The notes: generated by a model from the letters alone, not told the origin. Positions 42,401-58,000 are shown, counted from the stretch's first letter. The stretch: DNA of 64,000 bases from Zhengitettix transpicula (GCA_037074705.1 CM073590.1:53647895-53711894); one strand, 5' to 3'. Numbers and translations: made by a program.

Positions 42401-45400
42401 ATGGCCTTATGTCAGAAAATTATGTTTATTAACAAATCAGCTTGTAGATTGACAATTTCACCATTAATTTTGAGATTATGGAGGACTTGTTGTTGGCTAT
42501 GGGTTAGGTTGGGTTGTTTGGAAAGGGAGTTAAGGAAATTCGGTGAAGTTATATGAGAGAATAGAATGTAGGCGAAGGTTTGAAGAATGTCGTTAGGTGG
42601 GAGTTTTGTAGGTGATAATTTGGAAGGTTCTTTAAAGAAGCTATGGTGTTTAATGGGTTTTGGTTACCCAGGTGAGTCTAAGCAAAATTTTTGTATATAT
42701 GTATGTATGAAACATAACAATCAAGAAATGTTGATTAGGGCTGACATTGTCGATGATGCCTGTGTGTGAATGCACCGAAAGGTGGAAGATTGTCATGGAG
42801 AGCAGCAAGGCAGTCTGCCTGAACTGTTTAAGTGTGATGTTGTATGAGGGTCTGCAGAAAGTTACTAGCCTGTGCATGGTAGTAAAGAGACAATGTATAT
42901 GAGAGTGACAGGTTATATGAGGGTCATGCATATTGTCACTACTCCCTTTTAATATAGTAATAGATTTACAAGTGGAAATGTGGAAGGGAAAGCAAGGTAA
43001 CCAAGGGTTAACTAAGGCCTCTAGGCTATAATTTAAGCGTCTTAGTTGGCATTCATGTAAAACTGATGCAGGGGAAACCTACATCTGGTACATGTCCCAC
43101 ACCCTTCCGATGACTAGAGTAGGGTTTGGTGTGGGGATACAGCATTTGTTCACATGGTTGATGGCGATCAACTGGTCGTTCGAGAGGGTTATAAAAGTCA
43201 ATTGCTGAAATATATCAATATTCTCCAAAGAAATTAGAAAATGACACCACGATACTTTAAACCAAAATATGGGTCTGTGGATGCGACACAGCATTTAAAT
43301 AGCATTAACTTGGAGCTACAAGGGAAAAATAAAACCATTACCGATATTAGCGCCATTAACACTTTAAAAAGTAAATTAGAGCTACTAACTAATCAACTAA
43401 TTACTAACAATTTGAAAATTTTTCTGGCTTTGAAAGTAAAGGCAAGTCCTGTTTTAAATTACAGCATTTATGTGACAGAAGTAAGAACTATTCTGAGTGA
43501 ATGTGAAATACATTTTTCTGATTTTCACAAATTGACAAATATTGCAACTTTCATGAGTTATCTGTTCTCTTGTGTAGATGTTGAAAAGTTGTTACTGAAC
43601 TATCAAACACATTCTACCTAGAGTTCTATCAAAAATTATATATTGCAGATCATTTCGGATATGCAAATTTTGCAAAATGTTGATCTTTTATGTGAAGAAA
43701 AATAACCATGTTTAAAACAAATTGCACTTCAAATATCTGGATTATTTGGGACAACTTATCAATGTGATTGTGCGTTTTCTAAAATTAAAATTATTAAATA
43801 AAAATATCCGAGTCGACTAACTGACAAACACCTCTGTCATACTGTCTATCACTATTTATATGGCATCCTATGACAACCCCCCCCCCCACACACACACACA
43901 CTCCCACCTTACGTATTTTTATTGATACTTGCCGCATATGGTTTTTCTGGTCAATTGCTGATTGTACAAATATGAGCACTCCTGAAGGAGAAGAAGTAGA
44001 CGGGCTATATATAGGGTAATCCATGTAGTGGCAACTCCCCTTTTATAGCTTAAGAAAGGGACTGAAAGGAAAGGGGGGGGGGGATGAGGAAATGCACCAA
44101 GTTGTTGACTTTGGCCACTGGGCTGTTGTTTTAAGGATCCTATCTGGAAATTTACCTAAAAGTAATGCAGGACAAACCCTAGAAAACCTGCATCAGGTAC
44201 TTGCATTTGGTATTTGTTCCATGCCCTTCCTATGATGGGAGAGGTGAAACTATTCTTAGTACTTTGAGTTATAACTGAGAGAGAAAATTAAATATTCTGA
44301 AAACATTAACATTAGATTGAAAATACTAGTTAACTACATCTCTCACCAACTACTTCCAATCCATGTTGATATGTACTAAATATTTTTTCAATATACTATT
44401 TTTATTATATTTGCAATGCATTCTGTATTTGAAAGTATTATTGTGTGTCTTATCTTTGTGAATAATGTTGATGTTATTAATACACTTTAAGTTGTAAATG
44501 TTTCTGTAACCTTGCTTTACAAATTATATGAAATTTGTTTTAATACCAGTTGTTGCCATTATTAAGAAGACAACATGTAATTGAAGGAAATTATATCAAA
44601 GTAAACTTCATTTCTACTAATAATTGTAATGAATTAACAATTTGTTTAGATACTGCAACATTGACATCTTTTATGCCGGGCCTATCTGAATTTCCATTGG
44701 TGCAAATTCATGTACAGGATTCTGAAACACCATGGGACTTAAATTGGCAACGGAATAATGCACGTACTATAGTCCGTCATTATCTGAATTCTGGAATAGT
44801 TGTAGATCTCATGACCGAGCAAGCCAGATATTTCCATGCACCTATAGGAAACATACCTGTGGATCCTCCAATATTTGGTGCTGATCTCTTCTTTGCAAGA
44901 CATTTAATCAAAAATAATTTTGCACTTTGGTGTTCCCCAACAGAAAAACCAGATTTGGGAGGCAGGGAAGCTGATGACAACAGGTATGTAATAAGTTAGC
45001 TGTATATTTACCATTATTGCTCTGTTTTCCTTGGTGGATATCACTTCTTCATTTATATTTTTTTATACTAGCAAAACTTTTGTACACCTTAATACTTGCA
45101 AAGAAGAAATTTTGTTATTTTATACCAACTATAGGGTTACCAGACAATGTGCAAGAAGCATTCAGATCCAAAAGCTGGTCAGCTGTTTCAGTAGGAAGAG
45201 GTTGAATGAATTTACATCTATGTGATTGTTCGGACTCCCATACTCTAGGCCTGAAATAATAAGAAATATGTCCAAATGCAAAAAAAAGTGATGATGTACA
45301 TTAGTGTGGTATTTATATCATCACTTCTTTTGTCTGTATTTGGCAGTCTTTCTTATTATTAATTTTCAAAGCAGACATAAATTTTTCATTTTTTGACTAA

Positions 45401-48400
45401 CATTGTTACTTCCGATTTGAAAGACATCATCTGTACCCAAGGATTTTGTAGATTTTCTCAGTCATACTAGTCTTTGAAATGCCACCCATTAAATGTTTTA
45501 CCTTTAAATTAACCTTTAATTTATATTAAAATATAGAACATCAGCATTAAAAGTAAATTAAGTAGGTAAATAAGTTGCCTAACAACAGACAAAAATATTA
45601 TTATTTCTTCTTCTGTAGACTTCTAAAGATAAAACAAAACATAACCATCCCTCATAACCACTTGTTAATTTTTCTTGATAGTGTCTTCTTATTCAACTCT
45701 ATTCCCAATGACTGAAGTCAGTTGCAAAACCAGATGGCTCATTTTCAGCTAATTTAAAAATACCATTTTTTGTCCATTTTTGGCTACTTATTTTTCTAAT
45801 TAATAACCTTTAATTGTTAAAACAACTGCATGAAATGCACATATCTACTTTTATTTTGATAATCTAAAGTACTTTAAAATAATTATATCAATTATAACAA
45901 GGTACTACAGTTCTGCTCTTCTAACTTTAACTCTTGAGCAATTTAGTTAGTTACAGGTATGTATTGTAGAGTGGCAATCAATGTAGATTCAGTAGAATTT
46001 AATTACAGATTTATAGGTTGTGTTTGGCTTATGGAACTTCTTAAGTAATGATTTATTCATTTTAATTTGGAAAAACTTCTATGAATTGTTAAAGTTGTTC
46101 ACTGCCTATGCTACCCCTTTCTGGGTCACATGATATAGCTGCCCCTCTGTATCAGAGCACTTCCCTGCTGTCTATACCTTCTTACTCTTATCTAAGTGAT
46201 AAACAATGTAATACCTTAATGAAATATCTATAAAAATAATATAACAAATCTTCAGAACCAATGCATTACTTGCATTCATATAGTACGTATGCTTCAAGTT
46301 CCAATGGTTGCATTTTTATTTGTTCAGTTATTTACTCTCAAATTTAAATGAGAATATTTGTGTTAATCCTCACTCACTCATTCCCTGGGCCAAGTTTATA
46401 TTTAACTGATCCAACAAATCACCTCCATTTGCACTCTGTTAGAAGCTTGATGATATTTTATTCATTCTTTACACCAAGAAATACTGCATTCTTTATTCCA
46501 TTTTGTTTAGTCTTCTGCATCTCCTTCAGCAGTTCTAATCTTCTCTATATTGGTCTTCCACCACCTTTGTATTGGTCTTCCACGTGGTTGTTTACCATCA
46601 GGATTACTTTTCATCATCTCCTTCAGCCAACACCCCTCCTTACAACTTAGTACATGTCCAGCGCTTCGGGTTCTTCTGCACTTAATTTCACTTATTATAT
46701 TTGTGTTAATCCTATCTTATAACATTTTTGTAGTTATTGGAAAAGCAAATCTTCATTTAACTACATTGAGAATCTCCTGCACCAACAAATTTTGAATTTG
46801 TGCAACATTTTTAATCTTACATAATTTCTGCTCATAGATATTCTGATCTAAAACTTGTTGTTTATTAATACTTAATCTTATAATACCAGTAATTCATGAC
46901 AATTTGTATGTTTCAATAATATGTTATTTTTTTCCAGACTTCTCACTGAGTTTGAAGAAAGTTCAAGCCTTGTTCATAATAATTCAGGATGCTATTCTAC
47001 TTTCTGTATTGAACTTGATATAGATGGTTTAGCTGTTAATACTTTGCTGCAGTCTGGTCATGTTCATGACATTGAAGGTAAGTTTGTGTGTATAGATAGA
47101 TAATAAGGATAATGTGACATCGTCAAATAATTCATACTGATAGGAAAGAGCTTACCTAAACACACAGCAAAATAGAATACATAGTCAAAATTTTCTGAGT
47201 ATTTGCTCTCCTCAAAAGACAGAATACACAGTCTTCTTAGACTTCACACAGTTTAATCCGATAATTTGTTTTTTGGCCAACTCTATCTGAATAGTAACAC
47301 TAGATGGCAACAACCAATTGTAGAGCTTCCTCTGTCTGCAAAGAGGATGAAAATACCACTGATATTTGAACTAATAATTCTGCCCTACATGGTACCAATA
47401 TTTCACAGTTCGATGAACCACATTATTTATGTCTCCCTTTCTTATCCATATCAATTGTATACTATATATGAAGAACTTCAACCCCTCAATGCTGATACCA
47501 GCCTTCAATTTCAGGTAAGCCTTTCTCTCTCTCCTTTCCATACCAATTGTTTTAATTCTGTAAATGCCAAATCCTTTCTCACGAGTGTGTGTGGGTGTGT
47601 TTATATATATATATTATATATATAAAATATTCTAATTGGATAGAGTGAGGAAATATAGGGAAAACCTCCCAACTTTTTCCCCTTATTTCTATCTTTCCCC
47701 ACTATCCAATTATCAATTGTGACTTCATCACTTAATAATTAAAAATACTTAATATTTGTAATTATTCCTTAATGGATGCTCCAAATTCTCCTCTCCCTAT
47801 GCCCTATACATTCCACCGTCTACATCTAATAAGACTGGCTATGTTCTGCTCAGCCCAACTAGACCAACTGTTAATTTCTGGTAATGTTACATTGTCAAAA
47901 TAATTGAAGTAATTGGTATGCAAAGGAAAGAGAGATAGATAGTTGGTGGCTCACCTGAAATTGAAGCCAATCAGGACAGAAGGATGTTCTTCAATTCACA
48001 GCCAGCTGGTGTACAGATACATTCTGTATTTCTCTTTCCTGAAAAAGGGGGCTGAGAACCTCTGAAAACTTGGAGAAAATCCTTCTGTTCCAAGTTACTA
48101 CACCGAACTTCAATTTAAGGTAAGGCGCCAACTATCTGTCTTTCCTTTACATACAAATTATCTCAATTACTTTGATAATTTCACATCCTTACTCATATTT
48201 AAATATAAACATAATGTTAAGATCTTTAATTTGATGATGATGCCACATTTGATCTTGGATAGTGAGGAGAAAGGTGGGAATACACTTTATACACACAAAC
48301 GCACACAAAGATATATATAGAGCATTTGTGTACAAAGGAAACATATGTGGGTTCGATTCCTGGCCCTGCAAAATATTTTTAGTCTTTCCTTATTCTACTA

Positions 48401-48949
48401 TCCTTTTTATGCCTTGAACATATGCTTCCTTTGAGCATATTACTATGCATAAAGTATATGCATTCTTCAAAGTGTATGCCCAATGTTTTTCCTATATTTC
48501 CATCTTTCATCACTATCCAATTATCAAATGTGATTTTGTAACTTAATATTTAAAATCCTTAACATTTATATATATATCTTCCCATCCTATTACAGGTGAT
48601 ATTTTTCTAAATTTGTGACAACTCACAACAGAGCGTCAGAACACACATATCTATCAGTAATATATTATTTGTATGAAATGGAAAGACCTGAAATTGAATA
48701 GTTATATTCCATATGCTGGCTGGCTGCAGAGTGTGACACATTGCAGCCAGCTGGTACCCATATCAGTCTTACTAACCTGATGGTGGTCATCAATTTTTTA
48801 TTATTATTATTTCTGCACAGACCTACTATTGATTTAAAGGGATTTAAGGGTAGTCAGCTACCCTGTCTCTCTTTCATATCCAAATAAGTTAATTAATTTG
48901 ATCTTGGCACATTTTACTTATAGGCTTTATATATATATATATAAAATTA

Positions 48950-49010
<61 letters not shown>

Positions 49011-52000
49011 CCTTATTGTATTCTTATATGTAAAATGTTTACTTTTTTATAAAGTTATTAGGTTATGAAGTATAAAACTTTAATAATTGTTTTAATAAGT
49101 ACAATAATATGTAATTCTATCAATCTGCAGGTACCAGCTCCAACATAGCATTTGATACAATGCCTCAGGCTTCATTTGAAGAAATGATGGCTGGTGGTGG
49201 CCCAGCTATTCTTCCCAGCTATGATGAAATTGCACGATGTAGTGCAGCATTCAAGGTTCTACGTTCTATGGTTGGTGCTTGGTTGAGAGATGTATCTCTT
49301 TACAAAAATGTTTTTGCTGATTTCCAGATTGTACAATTTTACAGGTGACTTATATAGCCATATATATTATATTAGTAAGGATATGACATTGTCAAAAATA
49401 ATTGCAATATTGGTATGGAGAGGAAAGAGATATAGGTTGTGGCTTACCTGGAAGGCTGAGAGCCTCTGAAAATTTGAAGAACCTTCAGTTCCTTATGGCG
49501 ACACCGCATGTCACTTTCAGGTAAGCCACAACCTATCTCTCTTTCCTTTCCATACCAATATTGCAATTATGTATATATATTTCAAAAACTATTTTTAAAT
49601 TATTTCATTTGTCAAATACATGGATTTATAATCTTAATGTACTTATGTAATAAATTTGTTTTGCAACAATCAACGAACATTTGAAGTTACATTTTAATTG
49701 TGGAAGTAGTAAATCTGAAGCTTTTCTCCTATATTTTGTGGCATAGTTGTAGCTCCCTAAAACTAAAAACAGGTGAACAGCAATCTGTTATCAATAGCGC
49801 AATATATTTGTCGACTCCAACAATATGGATAATTTTAAAAAATAAAGAAAATATCAACTATAACCATAGCTTCTTCAACGAGAATTACTCATTCCAGATG
49901 CAATTTGATTGAGGACATAGAAAAACGACTTTCCATCTGGTTTGGTGATCAAGTTGAACGCAGTGTAGCATTAAATCAAGAATTTATAACGGAAAGGGAC
50001 TGAATTTTTTTTAACCATATTCAGAATGAAAATGGTGGTACAATTGAAACTTTTGTAGCTTGTCATAACATACAGATTATTGGAGAAGTGGAAAGTAGAG
50101 ATACAAAAGCAGCTGCCACATTTCCAGCGTCATTAAATAATAATAAGAAAAATAGATAATACAGACAAAATAAGTGATCATAAGCTCTTGTGTTTTTTGT
50201 TTTCTTAGCACATGAAGATGAAGAGAGGCATAGGGTTTCCAGAAACATTGTGTGGTATTTATATCATCACTTCTTTTGTCTCTATTAGACTATTTTTCTT
50301 ATTATTAATTTTTCAAAACAATGATGTTGACACAAAGAAACCAATTGTTGATGCCAACAAAATTGTAAAGCTAGCTAATGAAACAGGGTTGGATAGTATA
50401 AATTTGCATGATATTGAAGAATTATGCAATGTACAACTGCTGAAAGTTGATCTTGAGAATTAGCTAAACAACAAGTTCACGAAGATGATGAAATTAGCAT
50501 TTCTGAAGGTTGGGAACAAAAAAAACTTTCAACGGTTTTTATCAAAAAAGTTAAGCCACCATAACTAAAACTATGGATCAGTTTATATGAAATAATTTAA
50601 ATTTTGATAGATGTTCACACGCAAAGTGGGTTGTCATTAATGTGAGTCTTCTTATGGACAACTGATTGCTGAACGAAACTGAAGAAAGCAAATTAAGCTC
50701 AATGACTTCTTCCAACACACACAAAAGTGGAAAATCTTCATCATAAATATAATTATTTACTTGACGTTAAGCAGTGTCTTACTTTCTATACCAAAAGTTT
50801 CCACAATACTTGTTGAGTTCATCGCCTGGTTTGTGCAGTACTCTTGTTGTTTCTACAATTTTTGAATCATCTTACGAAAGCAACAAGGATTGTAAAAAAA
50901 TTGTCTGGTATTTATTTTATCACTTAATTTTTTTCTGTTAACTGACTATTTCTTGGTCTAATTAGTAAAAAGAAAATATAAAATAATTTTTTGCTTGTTG
51001 GGTCAAGCTGCATCCAACATATTTGCCAAATAGATTAGATTTCTCTTTTTCCATTGGTCCTCAGTCAAGCAAGGCTTAAAGGATGTGAATAGTATTTGGT
51101 GTTACAATATATAGTGAATATATTAGTAACAAAGTGAAATGAGAAACTCATTTCAGTTACATTACATATTTTAATTGCACTTTAATTAAGTTAGACAATT
51201 TGTAACATAAAATTACAGCCAAAATAGCATACTTCATTATAATTATATACAAAGATGTATGGATTTGTTTCTTCCCATTAAAATTACTGTTTTAAATATT
51301 GTCTTATATTGAGAGGTTTAGGTGAATCAGTAACACATGCTGTTAGCAGTTGTTAGTATTTATTTAACACTAGAGCACTGTACAGAACAATGCACTGTGA
51401 AAACTTCACATGGAGACAACACATTGACGGGATCTCTTTGTGAGGTCTACTAGATGAACACCCTTTAAAGTTCAGCATTGACTGATGAACTGATCTCCCT
51501 GGGAATTGAATTTTTATTGTATTATTTGAATGTGCTTTCATGACTACTACTTTCAAAATTAACTCCAGACTGCTATTCGAACTGACCGCTCCTTCCAGCT
51601 GAAGTTTCGTTACCCTCTATGCAACCACGTTTGGGCAACATGGATTACTCTCTCTTCCATTTATAATTACGATTATTACCCCACCCCTCCCCAAATCTTG
51701 ATTTCACCTCCAAGATTTTGATTTTGCCAGGAAAATTTTGTGAGGTTCAATGTTTGACTCTTTTTAGCTTTCCCATGCTGTCCTAGATAATCCTTTGGGT
51801 CTCTTAAAAGTCACAGTTGGATCTGTTTGTCATCTACAGATATGTCAACTCCATACTTGAAGTGTATAGAGTCAATTTCTCCAACTCAGGACATCCAAGT
51901 ATTTCATTTACTTATGAATTAATATTTTATTTAATTTTAAAGACGTAGTACACAAGATGTAATTCTGAATGTCTACCGTAAGTCCCAGAAATTTGGTACT

Positions 52001-55000
52001 TTGATTGATTCACATTTGAATAATATACTTAAAATTATATATTCTTTCTGACTTATCAATTTATTTTTGTAAATAACGTTTTTATTTTCCTTAATATAAA
52101 ATATTACTTTCACTTTTTTAAAAAAAAAACTTTTTTCATTCAGGTGGCTCCGTTCTCCAAATGCTTTACTTTATGATCCGGCGATACGTAGAACATTACA
52201 CAACCTTATGAAGAAGCTGTTTGTGCAGGTATAAATATTTTTTACACATTAGCATTTTTTGCTGATACTGTGAGTGAATATTCTGATGACACTATCTGAA
52301 TATTGTTACAAAAATAAAGCTACCAGTACTAGTAGTTACAAAACTTTTATCTACTTCATTAAGACTAAATACACATCTGGTTCATTAGAAAAGCTCTGAA
52401 ACAAAAAAGTCTGGACACAATATAAATAATGAGGTAACAATTATGCTTCCTATTTAAATAGATCCACACAAATCTCTCGTAAGACTAGTTTTGACCCATC
52501 ATAAACTTATAATTTAATTATATTTCTTCTTATTATTATTTACTTGTTTTTCTATAATTTACAAACAATCCCATTCAGTAGTACTATTTAAAACCAATAT
52601 TTAGTCATGTTTGCAGTTTCTATAGAATTTTGCTCAGTGGTTTTACACTCATAATTTTTATAATAGATGAAACATCCAAATTAGATGTGTCTGTTTCTCC
52701 ACAAGGTTTTCTCTCAGTCACCATAATGTAAAAATTACTAAATGATCAAATATTTTCTTGGTGTATAAGCTGGATTGTCATCCCCCAGCTGGCATAATGC
52801 CTCCACTCATATATTTTTATTTTTCATATTGCATAGAATAAGAAAAGAACGGTAATAATGCACAATATTTAATTAATTTATTTTCTACAGTTACACTGGA
52901 CAAAGATCTCTTCTCAATAATCATTTCATTTTGTTCATATGCCTAATTTTTGTTTACACATGTACTGATCATACTTTTAATTTCCAGCTTGTAGCTGAAT
53001 TCAAGAGACTTGGATCTATAATAGTATATGCCAACTTCAATAAGATTATAATTTGTACAAAAAAGAGGAATATTGAAGATGCAATAAGCTATGTTGAATT
53101 TGTAGTGCAAAGCATTCGGAATAAGGAATTGTTTCACAGTATTGAAATCTCTTATCAACAGTGTTGGGAGTATCTCATGTGGCTTGATCCTGTACGTAAT
53201 TATATTACGAAAAGTATCTTTGTTTTATCCTTTAATTACTAAAATTCTATCAGTTACAACCCAGCAGTCTGGTCCCTAATTTCACTCTTCTTCCATATTT
53301 CTTCTTTCTCCATCTTTGAATTCATAAATGTCTTCTATTCTGTCTTATCTGTATAATTAATTTATGCCGTCTCACTCTCTTCCATCCTTAACCTTCTGCT
53401 CATTCTTTCTCTCCTTTTTTTATATCATCACTTACCCTGTTTTTATTCCACTCATACCTCTCATATGTCCAATTAATCTCCACCAAATGTAGGTTTCCTG
53501 TAGTATAAATTTCAATAGTTCATAATTTTCCTAATCACATTCTTTAAAGGCATTATACTGGGTGGAAAAGAAAAAATTGACAGTTTTCAAAACAGCAGAA
53601 TGCTTGTCACTTTTGCATTAAAAATTAAATTTAAAATTGAAGCAGATACTTAACAACATGCCCAAAAGTTTAGTTCATGTGTGAAAAATTAAATCAGTCA
53701 GGTTATATCCTTTTTTGTTGACTCAAAATTGGAGCCATTCTCAAAAATTTCCCTCCAACCTCCCTAACGAGTGTCGTTCGTATCTGTTATTTTCTCACAA
53801 ATTTTATTCTTCAGTGCTTTCGGTGACCAAAGTAGGAGTATTTATCTTCATAATGTGTGGTTGTAACAATATGTGTGACTTATTTTTATGGGAATACTTT
53901 ATGTGTTTGTGTGTGAACCAAAACCTAACACACTGCAAGCACTGAAGAATGAAATTCGCAAGAAAGTAAATGTAATTGACACAACTTGTTGGAGCTAGTC
54001 AAGGGAAAATTTTAAGAAATGCTCCAATTTTCTGAGTATGAAAAAAGACATCACTTGAATTATGTAATTTTTTGCAGTTGAACTTAATTTTTCTGCATGT
54101 TATAAAGTATCTATTTCTATTTTTGAATAAATTTTTAATGCAAAATTGACAGAGGTCTGCTTTTTTTAAAAATGTCCAATTTGCTGCTCCACCCTGTAAT
54201 CCTTCAAATTGTATCAGTTTTTATTGTCTCAAGCATACTATCTTCAATTTGTCTTCCATGTTAGCAAATATCAATTTGTGTCAAACAAACAAACAAAAAT
54301 ATGGTCTGTTGTTAATGATGAATACAGTTTTTGTAGAAAATCATCTTCAAATTAACTGTTCTGTAATATCATTCTTAGTGGATGTATTTTCTCACTTATG
54401 TATTACTGCCCCTCATTCTAATCAAATAAAAATAGCTTTATTTACTGGGTATACTTTTCAATTCTATTTATAGAATAAAATTATATTATTAATTTATTAT
54501 AAAGTCGAGTTACAGTGATATAAACTAGGTAATCGGCTATCTTGTGGCTATTTTCCCAAGGTTTCTGTTTTTTCATACAATAATTAATAATATTAATGTA
54601 ATTTTGTAGGCAAACCATGCAGGTGTGCAAGGTAAACTACCAGAAGGATTGGCAGGAGCAGGAGAGTCAACACATTCCTCCGCCACTAATGAAAGGAGAG
54701 GTGAAGAAGAAGAGGAGGAGGAGGAGGAAGAAGAAGACGAAGAAGTTCTTAATCAAGATGGGGATGACGAAGATGAAGGGGTAAAGACTTGCTATCCTAT
54801 TGCTATTATATATATATATAACCTATTTTTTATAAATTTTATGAGGATTATTATGAGTATATTAATCAATATAATCAGTTAATTAGCATGGTTATTTTTT
54901 GAGAATATGAATTATAAATGACAAAAGCTCAGAGATGGAAATTAACCTAATAGTTTTTTACAGCCGACCATAATCATGAACTGGAATCTTCTGGAATATC

Positions 55001-58000
55001 TTCCCAATGTAGGCAGCTGCCGTGAAAATGTCAGTGCAGTTATTGCTGGATATATCAGTGCAGTGTATCAATACATGCAGGAAACTAAGATTTCCCAAAC
55101 TCCTATGAGAAATAAGAGAGTCACAAGCAGTCAAACAGCTTCTCAGCTTGCTCCTTTAGGATTGGGTGAACATGCATCAGCTGCAGAATTTGCTTGTGAG
55201 CTAATTCGTAAGGAGATGGCACAAAAACTTTACCAGTAATTTAATTTTTTTAAAAATTTACAAATGTGTAGCATATCTAGTTATTCTTCTAATATAGATG
55301 CATATACAAGTGCATAACAACTAAATAAGTGACCTGTTCTCAATTTAATGTTATATTTTGTTTCATTATGTATCTGGAAGAAAAGAAGAAAATGTTTTAT
55401 TTTGCAGAATTTATGTACATAAATTTTATTTTTATAAATTTTGAATTGCTAAATTTTAGAAAACTAATGTAAATAAAAATCAATAATGTTCTCTATTGTG
55501 GATATTATTGAATTACTAAGTTTATTAGCAGCATTGATTTATATGTAATGACTTATATGTATATATATTGCTCATTGTGAAGTTTACTTAAGATTGTACT
55601 GTTTCATTATACAATATTTTTATAAAGTTCCTAACTACTCATGCCCAGTATCCTACCACTTTAATAATAAAGCTTTGTATTATTATATTTTAAATTTTCA
55701 GAATGACAGAAACAATCAAGGAGAAAGCACGGAAACACCAACCAGAAAATGATGAAGATAATCCATTTCCTGTTCTAGCAAAGTTCAAATTTGGGAAGCA
55801 AGATCAAGATGTAGCTTTGGAATTCGTAAAAACTGTTTGTAAAGTAAGATTGTATATGTTACATGTTGTTAGTTACTAATGAAAGTTATTTTATTACCAA
55901 TAATAATTCTAATTATAACATTCTTTGAGGTCATATTTTGGTTCCTTAAAGAAAACTAGTAAAATTAACAGTTTTGTTAAAACAATAGTGTTTAAATTTT
56001 ATAATTATCTAAATTTTTAGACATATATTTAATTAATTTTGCCCTCTTTTAATTAAGTCAAGTACATATGGTTTAACTACATTTTTAAATGAACTGAAAA
56101 TGCTAATTGACAGAAAAATTTTGATGGATATTTAAAATTATTAGCTAAAATATGTTAAAATAAAAATCTGAATAGTTTTATGTTAAGTTACACTGTATGC
56201 ACAGCCTGTTTCTTATTCTTTATATCATAATGTATGAGACAGTTTATATAAAAAAAATTGTTCATAACTCTATTGACATTTGGAGAGTACATATATAGTT
56301 TGTGTTTAACTCAATTTTGTTGTGTTTGTAGGTCTTGTCATTAGATCCGAGTGTGAGTGAAGAAGTCCAGTACATCAGAAGAAATATGTTAAGGCTAATA
56401 GGGGTGGGTGAATACAGTGATTTGGCTGTCTGGCAAGATCCTTGCATTTCATTTGTACTTCCAGAAGTGATTTGCAGAGCTTGTAATCACTGCAGAGATA
56501 TTGATTTATGCCGAGACAATTATCGATCTATTGAAAATGACATGTAAGTTATAAATAGCATTACAGTTTCTAATTGCTTATTTCAAATGGGATTTACACT
56601 AGTTATATATAAAAGTAGACCTATTTTGTTATACTCTAACACTATCAAACCAAGTTAAATATTTCTCCAAGAATCATTTCTGTCACATTTCTAAATGCAC
56701 TTCTTGTGTTATCCATGTTTGGGTAATTTTGAAAATAAATTATGTATAGTTTACACATTTTAACAATAAATAGGCTGAAACTGTAAGTATATTTTTTTAA
56801 TTAGTATGGTAATCTTTAAAATGATCTACACATAAAGGTACATCACATATATCACATTTAAAAACAGTTTCTCTCCTGAGGTATTTAGATAAACATACTT
56901 TGCATCGCTTTGATGTTTTTCTTCCCTTTGCTTCTGTTGGAGGTATTCTTGTGGGAAAATGCCGGCCAGTGTATCTTGTTATAGAATCATTCGCAGGTGG
57001 ACTCTTCATTATTTTTTTGTTTTTTAAATATTTGGCTATAATTTCTTCTGCTAGTTTTTGCTTGTAAATGTGGAAAGCTTGATCCTTTTCTCTGTCCTTG
57101 AAGAGTATATAACTATTCAACATCATCATATCAACAAAATAAAAAAATATTTCTAAAAATGTTTCCTTGCTTCTGCGCATTGTGTGAAATGTACTTATTT
57201 GACACTCTGGATCAACTCCATGTATATTTTTATTATAGTCTATTACTGCTGTTGGCATCCAGAATTTTTCTCCACTACATTGGCTTACTTTTCCCTTCTC
57301 AGAACAATCCAAATGATGCATTGTTGTCAATAAAACTGTATCATTATCTTTCCATTTTATTGCAGCCATATCTTCTGTTGAAAATATAATAGAATCTGTT
57401 TTTTCTAATCTAATTGATTTCAGTGCTTTAGGCATCCCTTTCCAATTTACTCTTACTATACCACAAACATTTGTCTGCATGTTATACAGTTCGTGATATA
57501 GAGATGGTGAACTCAACCAACTATCTACATAAAGGCAGTGTCCTTTATGCAATAGTTCACCCTCTTTCATTAAATTTATCACAACATTTCCACTTAGAGA
57601 TCCAGAATCAGTCTTGTATTTTCCAATGTGTATTTTGAAGTTGTGTATATATCTTGTTTCTGAATCACATAATTTATAAAATTTTATACCAAATCCTGCT
57701 TGTTTGGGTTGAACAAATCGTATGAAATGCATATAATTTCCACTTGGCATTAACGACTCGTCAACATAAATATTTTTATGTGGTTTATACATATGAATGA
57801 AATTTTTTGAGATCATATTGGAAACATCTTTAATTTTTACCAATGGATCAGTTGAATTATAAGTATTGCTGGTAAAACGTAAATTTGCAGTAATGTTCAG
57901 GAATCTCTTGCGGGACATAATGTTCTTGAAAAATGGAGTTTCTATGCTTTTATCTATACTCCAATAACTTTGTATAGTAGGTTTTTGAATTATGCTCATT

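Noticed and set aside
44550..44649. Extension of POLE exon 21 upstream to 44550, where a cag acceptor exists
   Set aside because: Joining there to exon 20 (one leftover base) gives an immediate frame break and adds residues with no family match. Starting at 44650 restores phase and exact spacing.
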